DNA of 14,422 nucleotides from contig DVLY01000027.1 in assembly GCA_018715295.1 (NCBI GenBank), forward strand, positions 1 through 14,422, read 5' to 3'. The stretch's first letter is position 1. The number at the start of each line of letters is the position of its first letter. The notes beneath the pieces are model-generated. The model was not told the origin of the DNA. It saw only the letters and a list, made by a program, of their open reading frames with translations, and did no database searches. The stretch comes from Candidatus Merdimorpha stercoravium. GTDB taxonomy: Bacteria > Bacteroidota > Bacteroidia > Flavobacteriales > UBA1820. Position numbers and translations under genes: made by a program. Of this stretch, positions 1-6,933 are shown in pieces.

Positions 1-1
1 G

Positions 2-610
2 GCGGTCGGCTGCCGGGAACAGCCCGATGAAACCCCGGACGAAAGATCCATCGCGTACAACGACCGGGCCATCGCCCTGATGCAGGAGTACCTGGAGCGG
101 GACGACATCCTTCCGGACTCTTCCCTGCTGGCCTCGTGCCGCACCCGCACCGATACCATCCAACGGGTGATGAAAGACATCGTGGACAGCTGCCAAACCC
201 TGCTGGACTCCGCCCTGTTGTACAGCCCGGAGCACTATTTCTACTATGCCCAGAAAGCGACCCTGTACGCCTGCGGTGCCTACTACCAAGAGGCCGCCCG
301 GTGGATGGAAAAAGCGCTGGAAAAAAAGGACCTCCCCGAACTCCGGCTCGGCGCCGGGATGTTCCTGCAAAAAGCGGGGGAGGAACGACAAGCCCAAGCC
401 TGCTATCGGCAAGTGGCCGACCAATACAGCACCCGCGATACCCTGTCGCCTGCCGACCGGATCAATTACGCATTTGCCCTGATCCTGTCCGGGGAAAAAG
501 AAATGGCCCGAGGAACCATCGACAGCCTGATCACGGACACCCTTGCCCGAAAACAACTCCTGCAGATGACGGAAAACCCACAAGAAGCCCTCAACGCGCT
601 CTTTCCCTGA
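2..610 (+). CDS. TPR-like lipoprotein, 5' end outside the window
   Basis: The frame is open from the first complete codon of the window to the TGA at 608-610, giving 202 visible residues, so the true start lies upstream. The first visible residues read AVGC, which resembles a lipobox cut before Cys. I therefore infer a signal-peptidase II lipoprotein whose signal peptide lies mostly outside the window. The chain is helical with TPR-like character: visible residues about 76-140 contain YYAQKATLYACGAYYQEAAR and QKAGEERQAQACYRQVADQY, in the A/Y/G pattern of tetratricopeptide helices. An in-frame ATG at 80 exists but would remove the lipobox and part of the helical region, so I do not favour it. 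TPR lipoproteins usually act as scaffolds in the periplasm or on the outer membrane; the partner is unknown. The gene converges on the exonuclease gene at 719-1816. I see no specific family. Confidence 0.7.
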   Translation, partial: AVGCREQPDETPDERSIAYNDRAIALMQEYLERDDILPDSSLLASCRTRTDTIQRVMKDIVDSCQTLLDSALLYSPEHYFYYAQKATLYACGAYYQEAARWMEKALEKKDLPELRLGAGMFLQKAGEERQAQACYRQVADQYSTRDTLSPADRINYAFALILSGEKEMARGTIDSLITDTLARKQLLQMTENPQEALNALFP

Positions 611-654
611 TCCGTCTGTCTTTTGAACTTGGAAACTGACCACCCCCCCCTCTT

Positions 655-703
655 TTTTCCTTTCCCAGAAAAAATTCCGCTGCCGAAGGAGAAGAAAGGA
701 AAA
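655..703. terminator. candidate bidirectional terminator between convergent genes
   Basis: TTTTCCTTTC at 655-664 and GAAAGGAAAA at 694-703 form a perfect 10-bp inverted repeat around a 29-nt loop. It lies in the 108-nt gap between two convergent genes. An A run at about 709-717, just past the right arm, reads as a T tract on the minus strand, and T-rich stretches lie on the left. The stem is AT-rich and the loop is long, so intrinsic termination is only plausible. The rest of the gap holds a C8 run and A/T tracts and no gene. Confidence 0.35.
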
Positions 704-718
704 CGGGCAAAAAAAAAC

Positions 719-1816
719 TTACAGATACTCCACCGTTACCCCCTGTCCACGACGCACATAGGCGCGGATGGCGTAGAGATAATCCGGCGTATTCTCCAAC
801 GGGGTAAGCCGCGAGCGGAGCACATCGAGGTTCGTTACCTGGTGGTTCAGGTCGGCATACGCATAACCTTTCAACTGCCCGTTCTCCACCAGCACCACCG
901 CCCGCTCGGAAACCTTCTGCCCTTTGTCGAAGATGAGCATCGTCTTGTCCCGGGGAAAGGCCGAAGCCAGCGAACGCGTCATGCGCCGAAGCCGGAGTTT
1001 GCCGTTCAAGGGCGGCTCGATCTCGCGCACCTGGCCGATGTACTTCAGGTAGGAGATCAGCTGGCTGGGCACTTCCTCCCACGTAACGGTATTGATCGCC
1101 TCCTGGATCGCCCGTCCGACCTGCGTATCGAGCGAAAGCAGGTGGGTCATCTGCTTGTAAATGTTGTTCGAGCGGCCGATGTAAACAATGTTTTTGTCCT
1201 TGTCCAGGATCTGGAACACCCCGGAAAAAGTAGGCAGGGTGTCGAGGATCAGGCGGTATTTCATCTCGCGGCGGGAAAGTCGGTGAGCGGGCCGCGATGC
1301 CATCTTGACGATCTGTTTGGAGGTGTCTTTTTCGATCAGGATTTCCAACAGGCGCACCGTCGCTTCCGCATCGCCGTAGGCCCTGTGGCGCGCCGCCACC
1401 GGAATACCGAGCGCGCGGCACAGTTTCCCGAGGGAGTAGCTTTCCAGGCCCGGCATCAACCGCTGCGATTCCTTGACCGTGCAGATCGTATTGCGCTCGT
1501 ACACATAACCCAAGCGGGCAAACTCCTGGCGAAGCATCCGGTAATCGAAGTCGGCGTTATGCGCCACGATCGCGCACCCGTCGGTAATCTCGACGATGCG
1601 CTTGGCCAACTCGTGAAAACGCGGCGCACGGCGGAGCATCTTGTTGTCGATCCCCGTCAGGCGCGTCACATACGGATCGATGGGCCGCATGGGATTGACC
1701 AGCGAAACGAGCCGATCGACCACCTGATGCCCGTCGAAACGATAGATTGCCACTTCGGTGATGCCCTCCTCACTGAAACGCCCGCCGGTGGTTTCCAAAT
1801 CCACTACCGCATACAC
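719..1816 (-). CDS. DnaQ-like DEDDh 3'-5' exonuclease fused to a GIY-YIG domain
   Basis: This 365-residue protein has an N-terminal exonuclease domain (about 1-165) of the DNA polymerase III epsilon/DEDDh family, which removes nucleotides from DNA 3' ends with two metal ions. The catalytic set is visible: D6 and E8 in VVDLETTG, D91 in HNADFD, and H144 and D149 in HRAYGD. Residues about 195-275 resemble the GIY-YIG domain of UvrC/Cho nucleases (GVF at 199-201, YIGR at 212-215, PPLN at 268-271). The remaining 90 residues are unassigned. The usual catalytic Arg after YIG is Gln222, and the usual Glu is not where expected, so this half may bind rather than cut DNA. The start is GTG at 1816, chosen because an AGGAGGT sits 8 nt upstream and the exonuclease fold begins immediately. 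It is the last gene of the purL run, 29 nt after yggS. A role in repair or DNA end processing is inferred. Confidence 0.85.
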   Translation of the reverse strand: MYAVVDLETTGGRFSEEGITEVAIYRFDGHQVVDRLVSLVNPMRPIDPYVTRLTGIDNKMLRRAPRFHELAKRIVEITDGCAIVAHNADFDYRMLRQEFARLGYVYERNTICTVKESQRLMPGLESYSLGKLCRALGIPVAARHRAYGDAEATVRLLEILIEKDTSKQIVKMASRPAHRLSRREMKYRLILDTLPTFSGVFQILDKDKNIVYIGRSNNIYKQMTHLLSLDTQVGRAIQEAINTVTWEEVPSQLISYLKYIGQVREIEPPLNGKLRLRRMTRSLASAFPRDKTMLIFDKGQKVSERAVVLVENGQLKGYAYADLNHQVTNLDVLRSRLTPLENTPDYLYAIRAYVRRGQGVTVEYL

Positions 1817-1824
1817 CTTTTCCT

Positions 1825-1831
1825 ACCTCCT
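1825..1831 (-). promoter_or_regulatory. Shine-Dalgarno-like site supporting a GTG start
   Basis: On the minus strand this reads AGGAGGT, 8 nt before the GTG of the exonuclease gene. Strong Shine-Dalgarno sites are not the rule in Bacteroidota, so its presence here helps fix the non-ATG start at 1816. Confidence 0.5.
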
Positions 1832-1845
1832 CTACGATAATCTCT

Positions 1846-2511
1846 TTACACGTCGTAATTTCTCGCCCCGAAGATCCGGCTGCCCACCCGCACCATCGTC
1901 GAGCCGCATTCCACCGCAATGGGGTAATCGCCGCTCATGCCCATCGAGAGCACGTCCATCGTCGGGTCCTGTTCCCGAAGCCGGTCCCACAGAGCCTTGA
2001 GCGAGGAAAACTCCCGGCGCACCTGCTCCCGGTCCGGCGTATTGGAAGCCATGCCCATCAGCCCGCGCACCCGCACGTGTTCCAAATGGCGGGTCTGTTC
2101 GCTCAAGGCCAAAGCAAGAGCTGCTTCGGGTTCGAGTCCGTACTTGGTCTCTTCGCAGGCGATGCGCACTTCCAGCAGACAATCGATCCTGCGCCCCACC
2201 TTGCCTGCCGCCGCATCGATCTTGGCGAGCAGTTCGGCGGAATCGACGCTTTGGATCATTTCGACAAAGGGCACGATGTACTTCACCTTGTTGCTCTGCA
2301 GATGCCCGATCAAGTGCCAACGGACATCCCCGGGGAGTTCAGGCTGCTTGGCGCACATCTCCTGCACTTTGTTTTCCCCGAAGACCCGCTGCCCGGCGCG
2401 ATACGCTTCCCGGATAGCTTCCACCGGATGGGTCTTCGACACAGCTACCAGTTCTACAGCAGGCGGAAGCGATGCCCGCACACTCCGGATATTTTCTTCG
2501 ATCTCTTTCAT
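1846..2511 (-). CDS. yggS: YggS/PLPBP-family pyridoxal 5'-phosphate homeostasis protein
   Basis: The 221-residue product matches the YggS/PROSC family in length and in all main blocks: VAVSKTHP with PLP-binding Lys26, AGQRVFGENKVQE, WHLIGHLQSNKVK, and near the C terminus SMGMSGDYPIAVECGSTMVR followed by VGSRIFG. These are single-domain TIM-barrel cytosolic proteins that bind PLP without known enzymatic activity. They keep free PLP in balance and influence amino-acid metabolism. The ATG at 2511-2509 overlaps, as ATGA, the stop of the open frame coming from 2678, which would couple its translation to that frame if the frame were read. The stop is TAA at 1848-1846, and the exonuclease gene follows after 29 nt. 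Family assignment is secure; the operon role is inferred from spacing. Confidence 0.95.
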   Translation of the reverse strand: MKEIEENIRSVRASLPPAVELVAVSKTHPVEAIREAYRAGQRVFGENKVQEMCAKQPELPGDVRWHLIGHLQSNKVKYIVPFVEMIQSVDSAELLAKIDAAAGKVGRRIDCLLEVRIACEETKYGLEPEAALALALSEQTRHLEHVRVRGLMGMASNTPDREQVRREFSSLKALWDRLREQDPTMDVLSMGMSGDYPIAVECGSTMVRVGSRIFGARNYDV

Positions 2512-2678
2512 GGTTCGTCCTCCTGGCTATTCTCTTGTGTCTCCATTCCGGCCCTCTCCTGGCCGTTCTCTTGTATCTTCCCCTCCGGTTCCTCCTCCTG
2601 GCTATTCTCTTGTGTTTCCCCTCCGGTTCCTCCTCCTGGCTTGTTTTCCTGTTCACCCCCCTTGGTTCGCCCCGCCGG
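2508..2678 (-). pseudogene. 56-codon open extension of the membrane-protein gene beyond its TGA
   Basis: Reading on in the frame of the preceding gene, the codons from 2678 to 2511 contain no stop. They encode a Pro/Gly/Arg/Thr start, a GGGTGG linker and four Gln-Glu-Asn repeats, then stop at TGA 2510-2508, which shares four bases (ATGA) with the yggS start. Such overlaps are typical of genuine neighbouring genes, so this looks like the original C terminus, cut off by one in-frame TGA at 2681-2679. No good start codon precedes it, so on its own it is probably untranslated. Alternatives are a sequencing error in the TGA, occasional readthrough, or a decayed tail. TGA serves as a normal stop elsewhere in the window (608-610). 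Confidence 0.5.
2511..2651 (-). repeat. Codon-phased tandem repeat encoding Q/E/N-rich units
   Basis: About four imperfect units start at 2651, 2612, 2573 and 2537 on the minus strand, spaced 39, 39 and 36 nt. Identical stretches include TCCTCCTGGCTATTCTCTTG (plus strand) at 2518 and again at 2593. In the frame of the upstream membrane-protein gene each unit begins Gln-Glu-Asn and continues with acidic residues (for example QENSQEEEPEG and QENSQEDEP). Units differ in length by exactly one codon, so the frame stays open through all copies. This suggests the repeat is, or recently was, protein-coding in that frame. The gap before it (2652-2678) encodes a Gly-rich linker in the same frame. Confidence 0.8.
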
Positions 2679-3083
2679 TCAATCCTCAGCGTCTTGCGAT
2701 GCGCCGTTCTCCACCCGGCGGAGAGAGTCCTTCTGCAGACTGTCCTCCCGGAAAAAGTCCTTCATGTCCAACGCTACGGTATCGATGAATTCATTCTGCT
2801 TCCGGCGGCCCAAGTCGAGAAAGTCCCGGTAGGTCTTTCCCTGGGTAGCCTTTTCTTTCTGGCTGTACATCAACCCGCCGATCAGTGCCGTCTGATCATC
2901 GGGGGTGAGCATTTCCAGTGCTTGCTCCAGGTCCTGCTCATAACTGCGGGCATCCCAAGGCTTGTCCAGCGGATTGTTCGAGCCTCCGCCGGTGGAATAT
3001 GCCCAGATGACCACCACCAGCAGCACTACCGCAATGGCCGCCACGGTCGCCAAAAACAGTTTTTTTATCGGTCGTTTTTTCAT
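2679..3083 (-). CDS. Small single-pass membrane-anchored protein of unknown function
   Basis: The 134-residue product has a short basic N terminus (MKKRPIKK), one hydrophobic segment at about residues 9-29, then a GGGSNN linker and a soluble, charged region rich in Asp, Glu, Lys and Gln. The topology suggests an inner-membrane anchor with a periplasmic domain of about 100 residues. The soluble part includes LTPDDQTALIGGLMYSQKEK and a helical stretch with DFLDLGRRKQNEFIDTVALD. I recognise no family. It starts 31 nt after the purL stop and is read in the same direction, so it is probably co-transcribed. It ends at TGA (2681-2679), but the same frame continues open for 56 codons through the repeat to a second TGA at 2510-2508 overlapping the yggS start. 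This may be the truncated front part of a 190-residue gene. Confidence 0.7.
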   Translation of the reverse strand: MKKRPIKKLFLATVAAIAVVLLVVVIWAYSTGGGSNNPLDKPWDARSYEQDLEQALEMLTPDDQTALIGGLMYSQKEKATQGKTYRDFLDLGRRKQNEFIDTVALDMKDFFREDSLQKDSLRRVENGASQDAED

Positions 3084-3114
3084 CGTTCAAAACTCTATGC
3101 GGACAGATCGTCCC

Positions 3115-6100
3115 TTATTTTTTGTCGTTTCTGTGCTCTTCCACCCACTTGCGGGCATTGACGAACGCCTCGATCCAGGGGCTTACCTCCTGGCGCTGGG
3201 CAGCAGGGTCGCAATAGGCCCACGCCCAAGGATGGATGCTGCGTTCGATGTGCGGCATCATCACCAGATGGCGGCCGTCGGCCGAAGCCAAAGCAGCGAC
3301 GTCGTAGTCCGAACCGTTGGGGTTGCCCGGATAGCCGCTGTACGTATAGCGAGCCGCAATGTGGTAGGCATCCTGCGGCAAGGGCAAGTGGAATTTACCT
3401 TCCCCGTGCGACACCCATACGCCCAGGCGCGCCCCGGCGAGCGAGGAGAACATCACGCTGTGGTTCTCGGGGATGTCCACATTGACAAAACTGCACTCGT
3501 GCTTGTGCGAATCGTTGTGCCACATCGCGGGTTTGTCCGCATGGTCGGGATAGATCAAGCCCAACTCGACGAACAACTGGCAACCGTTGCAAATACCCAG
3601 CGAAAGAGTATCCTTCCGGGCAAAGAAGTTCTCCAGCGCGCGACGTGCCTTTTCGTTGTAACGGAACGAACCGGCCCAACCCTTGGCCGAACCCAGCACA
3701 TCGGAATTGGAAAATCCGCCCACCGCTGCGATAAAGTTGACATCCGAAAGGTCTTCGCGCCCTTCGATCAGGTCGGTCATGTGCACATCCTTGACATCGA
3801 ACCCGGCCAAGTACAACGCATGGGCCATCTCCCGCTCGGAGTTGGATCCCTGCTCGCGGAGCACGGCCGCCTTGATGCCCGTGGGGGTGCGGCGGTTCGG
3901 ATCGAGGCCCAGGTCTTCCGCCCGGCCGGTAAAGCCTTCGGGGAACACGTAGCTCAAGGGCTGCTGCTTGTAGTTCTCGTAACGCTCGGCCGCTTTCTGC
4001 TTTCCGCTCTGGTGGCAGTCCAGCAGGTACGAGGGGCGGTACCATTTCTCACGCAGCTGCGGCACGTCGAAGACATACGACTGTCCGCCGTTCCTTATCT
4101 TGAGGTCTTTTCCCGCCTTGGCGCGACCTATCTCCCAGAGAGCCACCCCGTAGCGATTGCACACCGCTTTGGCGGCTTCCACGTCGCTCACCTGGAGCAC
4201 CACGCCGGGATTCTGTGCAAAAAGCAGTTTGACCGCATCGTCCTCTCCGAGGGCGGAAAGGTCGATCTCGGCACCCAGGTTGACCTGTGCGAAACACATC
4301 TCCAGCAAGGTCGTCAGGATACCTCCGGCCGACACGTCGTGTCCGGCCACTGCACAACCCTCGCTCAAAAGCTGTTGTACGGCCGAGAATGCCTGTTTGA
4401 AGTACTGCGGGTCCTTCACATCCGGGGTTTTCGTGCCGACAAAGCCCAGGGACTGCGCCAGGGCCGAGCCGCCCAACTCGCGGGGCGTTCCCGAGAAATC
4501 GATGTACACGATCCGGTACTCATCCCCGCGACGCAGGCAGGGCGACAGCACACCGCGCACGTCGGACACTTCGCCCGCCGCCGAAACGATAACCGTCCCG
4601 GGAGCGATCACCCGGCTGCCGTCCTTGTATTTCTGGGTCATGGACAGGGAATCCTTTCCGGTGGGCACATTCACGCCCAGGGCTACCGCAAAGTCGGACA
4701 AGGACTGAACCGCCGCATACAGGGCCGCATCCTCGCCTTCGTTGCGGCAGGGCCACATCCAGTTGGCACTGAGCGACACCCCGCCCAAGCCGTGCGAGAG
4801 GGGGCAGAACACGATGTTGGTCAGCGCTTCGGCCACCGAAAGACGGGAGCCGGCCGCCGGGTCGATCAACGCCTCTACGGGCGCATGACCGATGGAAGTG
4901 GCGATGCCCTCCCGGCCGCGATAATCCAGGGCCACCACCCCGGCATCGCTCAAAGGAAGCTGCAAGGGGCCAGCCGTCTGCTGGCGCGCCACCCGGCCGG
5001 TTACGCAACGGTCCACCTTGTTGGTCAGGTAATCCTTGCACGCCACAGCTTCGAGTTGCAGGACTTTTTCAATATATTGTTCCGCCTTGCCCGGGTCGTA
5101 TTCCACCTCATGATAAGCATGGCGGACGGTGTGGTCTTCCATCACCGTCTTGGGAGCCGAACCGAACATGTCCGAGAGCTGCAGGTCGATGGGCGCACGG
5201 CCGGTGCGCTGGCTCTCGAAACGGAACTGCATGTCGCCCGTAGCCTCGCCCACCACGTACATCGGGCTGCGCTCGCGGTCGGCGATCTTTTTGAGCAGCG
5301 GAAGGTCTTTTCCCTTGACCACCAATCCCATGCGCTCCTGACTCTCGTTGCCGATGATCTCCTTGGCCGAGAGGGTCGGGTCGCCCACCGGCAGGGCATC
5401 GAGCTGGATGGTGCCGCCGGTATCCTCCACCAGTTCCGAGAGGCAGTTCAAGTGGCCGCCTGCGCCGTGGTCGTGGATGGAGACGATGGGGTTTTCCGAA
5501 GCCTCGGTGAGGGCGCGGATGGTATTGGCCACGCGTTTTTGCATCTCCGGGTTGGAACGCTGTACGGCATTGAGCTCTACGGCCGAAGCGTACTGGCCGG
5601 TATCCACCGAGGAGACCGCGCCGCCGCCCATGCCGATGCGGTAATTGTCCCCGCCCAGCACGACGATCTTGTCGCCCTTTTCCGGCTGGCCCTTGAGCGC
5701 ATCCCGCTTTTTGGCAAAGCCCACGCCGCCGGCCAACATGATGACCTTGTCGTAACCCAAGGTGCGGCCGTCCTCCTGATGCTCGAAGGTAAGCACCGAG
5801 CCGCAGATGAGCGGCTGACCGAACTTGTTTCCGAAATCCGAAGCGCCGTTGGAGGCTTTGATGAGAATATCGAGCGGGGTCTGGTACAACCAGGGGCGTT
5901 CCTTGATCGCTTCCTCCCAGGGACGGCCCGCTTCGCTGCGGGGATAGGAGGTCATGTACACCGCCGTTCCTCCCAAAGGCAGCGACCCTTTTCCGCCGGC
6001 CAGACGGTCGCGGATCTCGCCGCCGCTGCCGGTAGCCGCCCCGTTGAACGGCTCGACGGTGGTGGGGAAGTTGTGCGTCTCGGCTTTGACCGAGATGACG

Positions 6101-6816
6101 GATTCGATGTCCGTAACGGCATATTCCGAGGGTTCGTCCCCGCGCTGGGGGGCGAACTGTTCGACGGTGGGGCCGGTGAGGAAAGCGACGTTGTCCTTGT
6201 AGGCCGAGACGATGTAGTCGTGCTGCTGCTCTGTGGTGCGTTTGATCAGTTTGAAGAGCGAAAGGTCTTTCTTCTGCCCGTCGACGACGAATTCGCCGTT
6301 GAAGATCTTGTGGCGGCAATGTTCGGAGTTGACCTGGGAAAAACCGAATACCTCGCTGTCGGTGAGCGGACGGCCGAGTTTCTTGGCCAGGCCTTCGAGG
6401 TAGGCGATCTCCTGCTCGGAAAGAGCCAGGCCTTCCTGCTGGTTGTACGCGCGGATGTCCTCGATCTCGACGATGTCCTCGGCCCGGCGCGAAGTGGTGA
6501 AGAGGAACTGGTCCAGTCCGTCGTACTTCTGATAGAGCATCGGGTCGAAAACCTCCACCCGGTCTTCCTCGACGAACTGCTCGATGCGCTTGACCCCGGT
6601 GATGCCCATGTTCTGGCAGATCTCCACCGCATTGGTACTCCAAGGGGTGATCATCTCCTTGCGGGGACCGATGTAGCGGCCGGGATAATTGGGCTGGAGC
6701 ATCTGGTGCGCCTGACCGAACAGCCACGAGAGGCGTTCGAGCGATTCGTTGGAAAGGTATTCGTCGGTTTCCACCACGTACACCACGTCGGCGGAAGATT
6801 TGAAGAAAGAAAGCAT
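3115..6816 (-). CDS. purL: Phosphoribosylformylglycinamidine synthase, large single-chain PurL
   Basis: This cytosolic enzyme carries out the fourth step of de novo purine synthesis, converting FGAR, glutamine and ATP to FGAM. The chosen start (ATG at 6816-6814) gives 1,233 residues, close to the usual Bacteroidota length, and MLSFF matches the family's usual beginning. Residues 1 to about 150 form the PurS-like and linker region. SEHCRH at 164-169 and ETHNFPT at 246-252, followed by GAATGSGGEIRD, mark the synthetase core, which is duplicated as usual. The C-terminal class I glutaminase has the triad C1076 (GICNGC), H1189 and E1191 (MPHIER). A longer reading from TTG at 6891 exists but begins inside the predicted promoter, so I reject it. 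The gene has its own promoter and probably leads the run purL, membrane protein, yggS, exonuclease. No frameshift or missing catalytic residue was seen. Confidence 0.97.
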   Translation of the reverse strand: MLSFFKSSADVVYVVETDEYLSNESLERLSWLFGQAHQMLQPNYPGRYIGPRKEMITPWSTNAVEICQNMGITGVKRIEQFVEEDRVEVFDPMLYQKYDGLDQFLFTTSRRAEDIVEIEDIRAYNQQEGLALSEQEIAYLEGLAKKLGRPLTDSEVFGFSQVNSEHCRHKIFNGEFVVDGQKKDLSLFKLIKRTTEQQHDYIVSAYKDNVAFLTGPTVEQFAPQRGDEPSEYAVTDIESVISVKAETHNFPTTVEPFNGAATGSGGEIRDRLAGGKGSLPLGGTAVYMTSYPRSEAGRPWEEAIKERPWLYQTPLDILIKASNGASDFGNKFGQPLICGSVLTFEHQEDGRTLGYDKVIMLAGGVGFAKKRDALKGQPEKGDKIVVLGGDNYRIGMGGGAVSSVDTGQYASAVELNAVQRSNPEMQKRVANTIRALTEASENPIVSIHDHGAGGHLNCLSELVEDTGGTIQLDALPVGDPTLSAKEIIGNESQERMGLVVKGKDLPLLKKIADRERSPMYVVGEATGDMQFRFESQRTGRAPIDLQLSDMFGSAPKTVMEDHTVRHAYHEVEYDPGKAEQYIEKVLQLEAVACKDYLTNKVDRCVTGRVARQQTAGPLQLPLSDAGVVALDYRGREGIATSIGHAPVEALIDPAAGSRLSVAEALTNIVFCPLSHGLGGVSLSANWMWPCRNEGEDAALYAAVQSLSDFAVALGVNVPTGKDSLSMTQKYKDGSRVIAPGTVIVSAAGEVSDVRGVLSPCLRRGDEYRIVYIDFSGTPRELGGSALAQSLGFVGTKTPDVKDPQYFKQAFSAVQQLLSEGCAVAGHDVSAGGILTTLLEMCFAQVNLGAEIDLSALGEDDAVKLLFAQNPGVVLQVSDVEAAKAVCNRYGVALWEIGRAKAGKDLKIRNGGQSYVFDVPQLREKWYRPSYLLDCHQSGKQKAAERYENYKQQPLSYVFPEGFTGRAEDLGLDPNRRTPTGIKAAVLREQGSNSEREMAHALYLAGFDVKDVHMTDLIEGREDLSDVNFIAAVGGFSNSDVLGSAKGWAGSFRYNEKARRALENFFARKDTLSLGICNGCQLFVELGLIYPDHADKPAMWHNDSHKHECSFVNVDIPENHSVMFSSLAGARLGVWVSHGEGKFHLPLPQDAYHIAARYTYSGYPGNPNGSDYDVAALASADGRHLVMMPHIERSIHPWAWAYCDPAAQRQEVSPWIEAFVNARKWVEEHRNDKK

Positions 6817-6875
6817 GCTTTTATCGGCGTATTTTAGTGATTCGTATCCTCGGAACGGGAACTTCTCCCTCCCCT

Positions 6876-6889
6876 GTCCCCGAAGGGAC
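6876..6889 (-). other. UUCG-capped hairpin at the predicted 5' end of the purL mRNA
   Basis: On the minus strand GTCCC-TTCG-GGGAC forms a perfect 5-bp stem closed by a C(UUCG)G tetraloop, one of the most stable RNA loops known. Its first base coincides with the last base of the predicted -7 box, so it would lie at or just around the transcription start, about 60 nt before the purL ATG. It could protect the 5' end or affect initial transcription. It has no T tract, so it is not an obvious terminator for dacB. Confidence 0.4.
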
Positions 6890-6896
6890 AAAGATA
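6889..6896 (-). promoter_or_regulatory. purL promoter, -7 box
   Basis: The minus strand reads TATCTTTG, a perfect match to the Bacteroidota -7 consensus TAnnTTTG. It lies 73-80 nt before the purL ATG and 38 nt after the dacB stop. There is no clear TTTG -33 element at the expected 19-20 nt spacing; the region there is A-rich. I infer a start site a few bases downstream and a leader of about 65 nt. Confidence 0.55.
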
Positions 6897-6933
6897 ACCC
6901 TTTTGCTCCGTTTTTTGTGTTATAATCTCGGTT

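Noticed and set aside
623..1840. A 405-codon plus-strand frame opposite the exonuclease gene
   Set aside because: Antisense shadow with low-complexity composition; the minus strand carries an intact DEDDh exonuclease.
2518..2660. The 36-39 nt repeats as a CRISPR array
   Set aside because: The copies are contiguous and imperfect, with no unique spacers and no cas genes; they are codon-phased.
2679..2681. TGA as selenocysteine or a reassigned codon
   Set aside because: No SECIS-like hairpin was evident after the codon, no seleno-machinery is in view, and TGA is used as a normal stop elsewhere in the window.
2962..6837. A 1,291-codon open frame on the plus strand, antisense to purL
   Set aside because: It lies entirely opposite a clear purL with intact motifs; long antisense frames are common opposite GC-rich genes, and its translation has no recognisable domain and an unnatural His/Arg/Val-rich make-up.
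6817..6891. Longer purL start at a TTG (6891)
   Set aside because: It overlaps the -7 box, adds 25 residues absent from the family, and the ATG at 6816 gives the usual MLSFF beginning.
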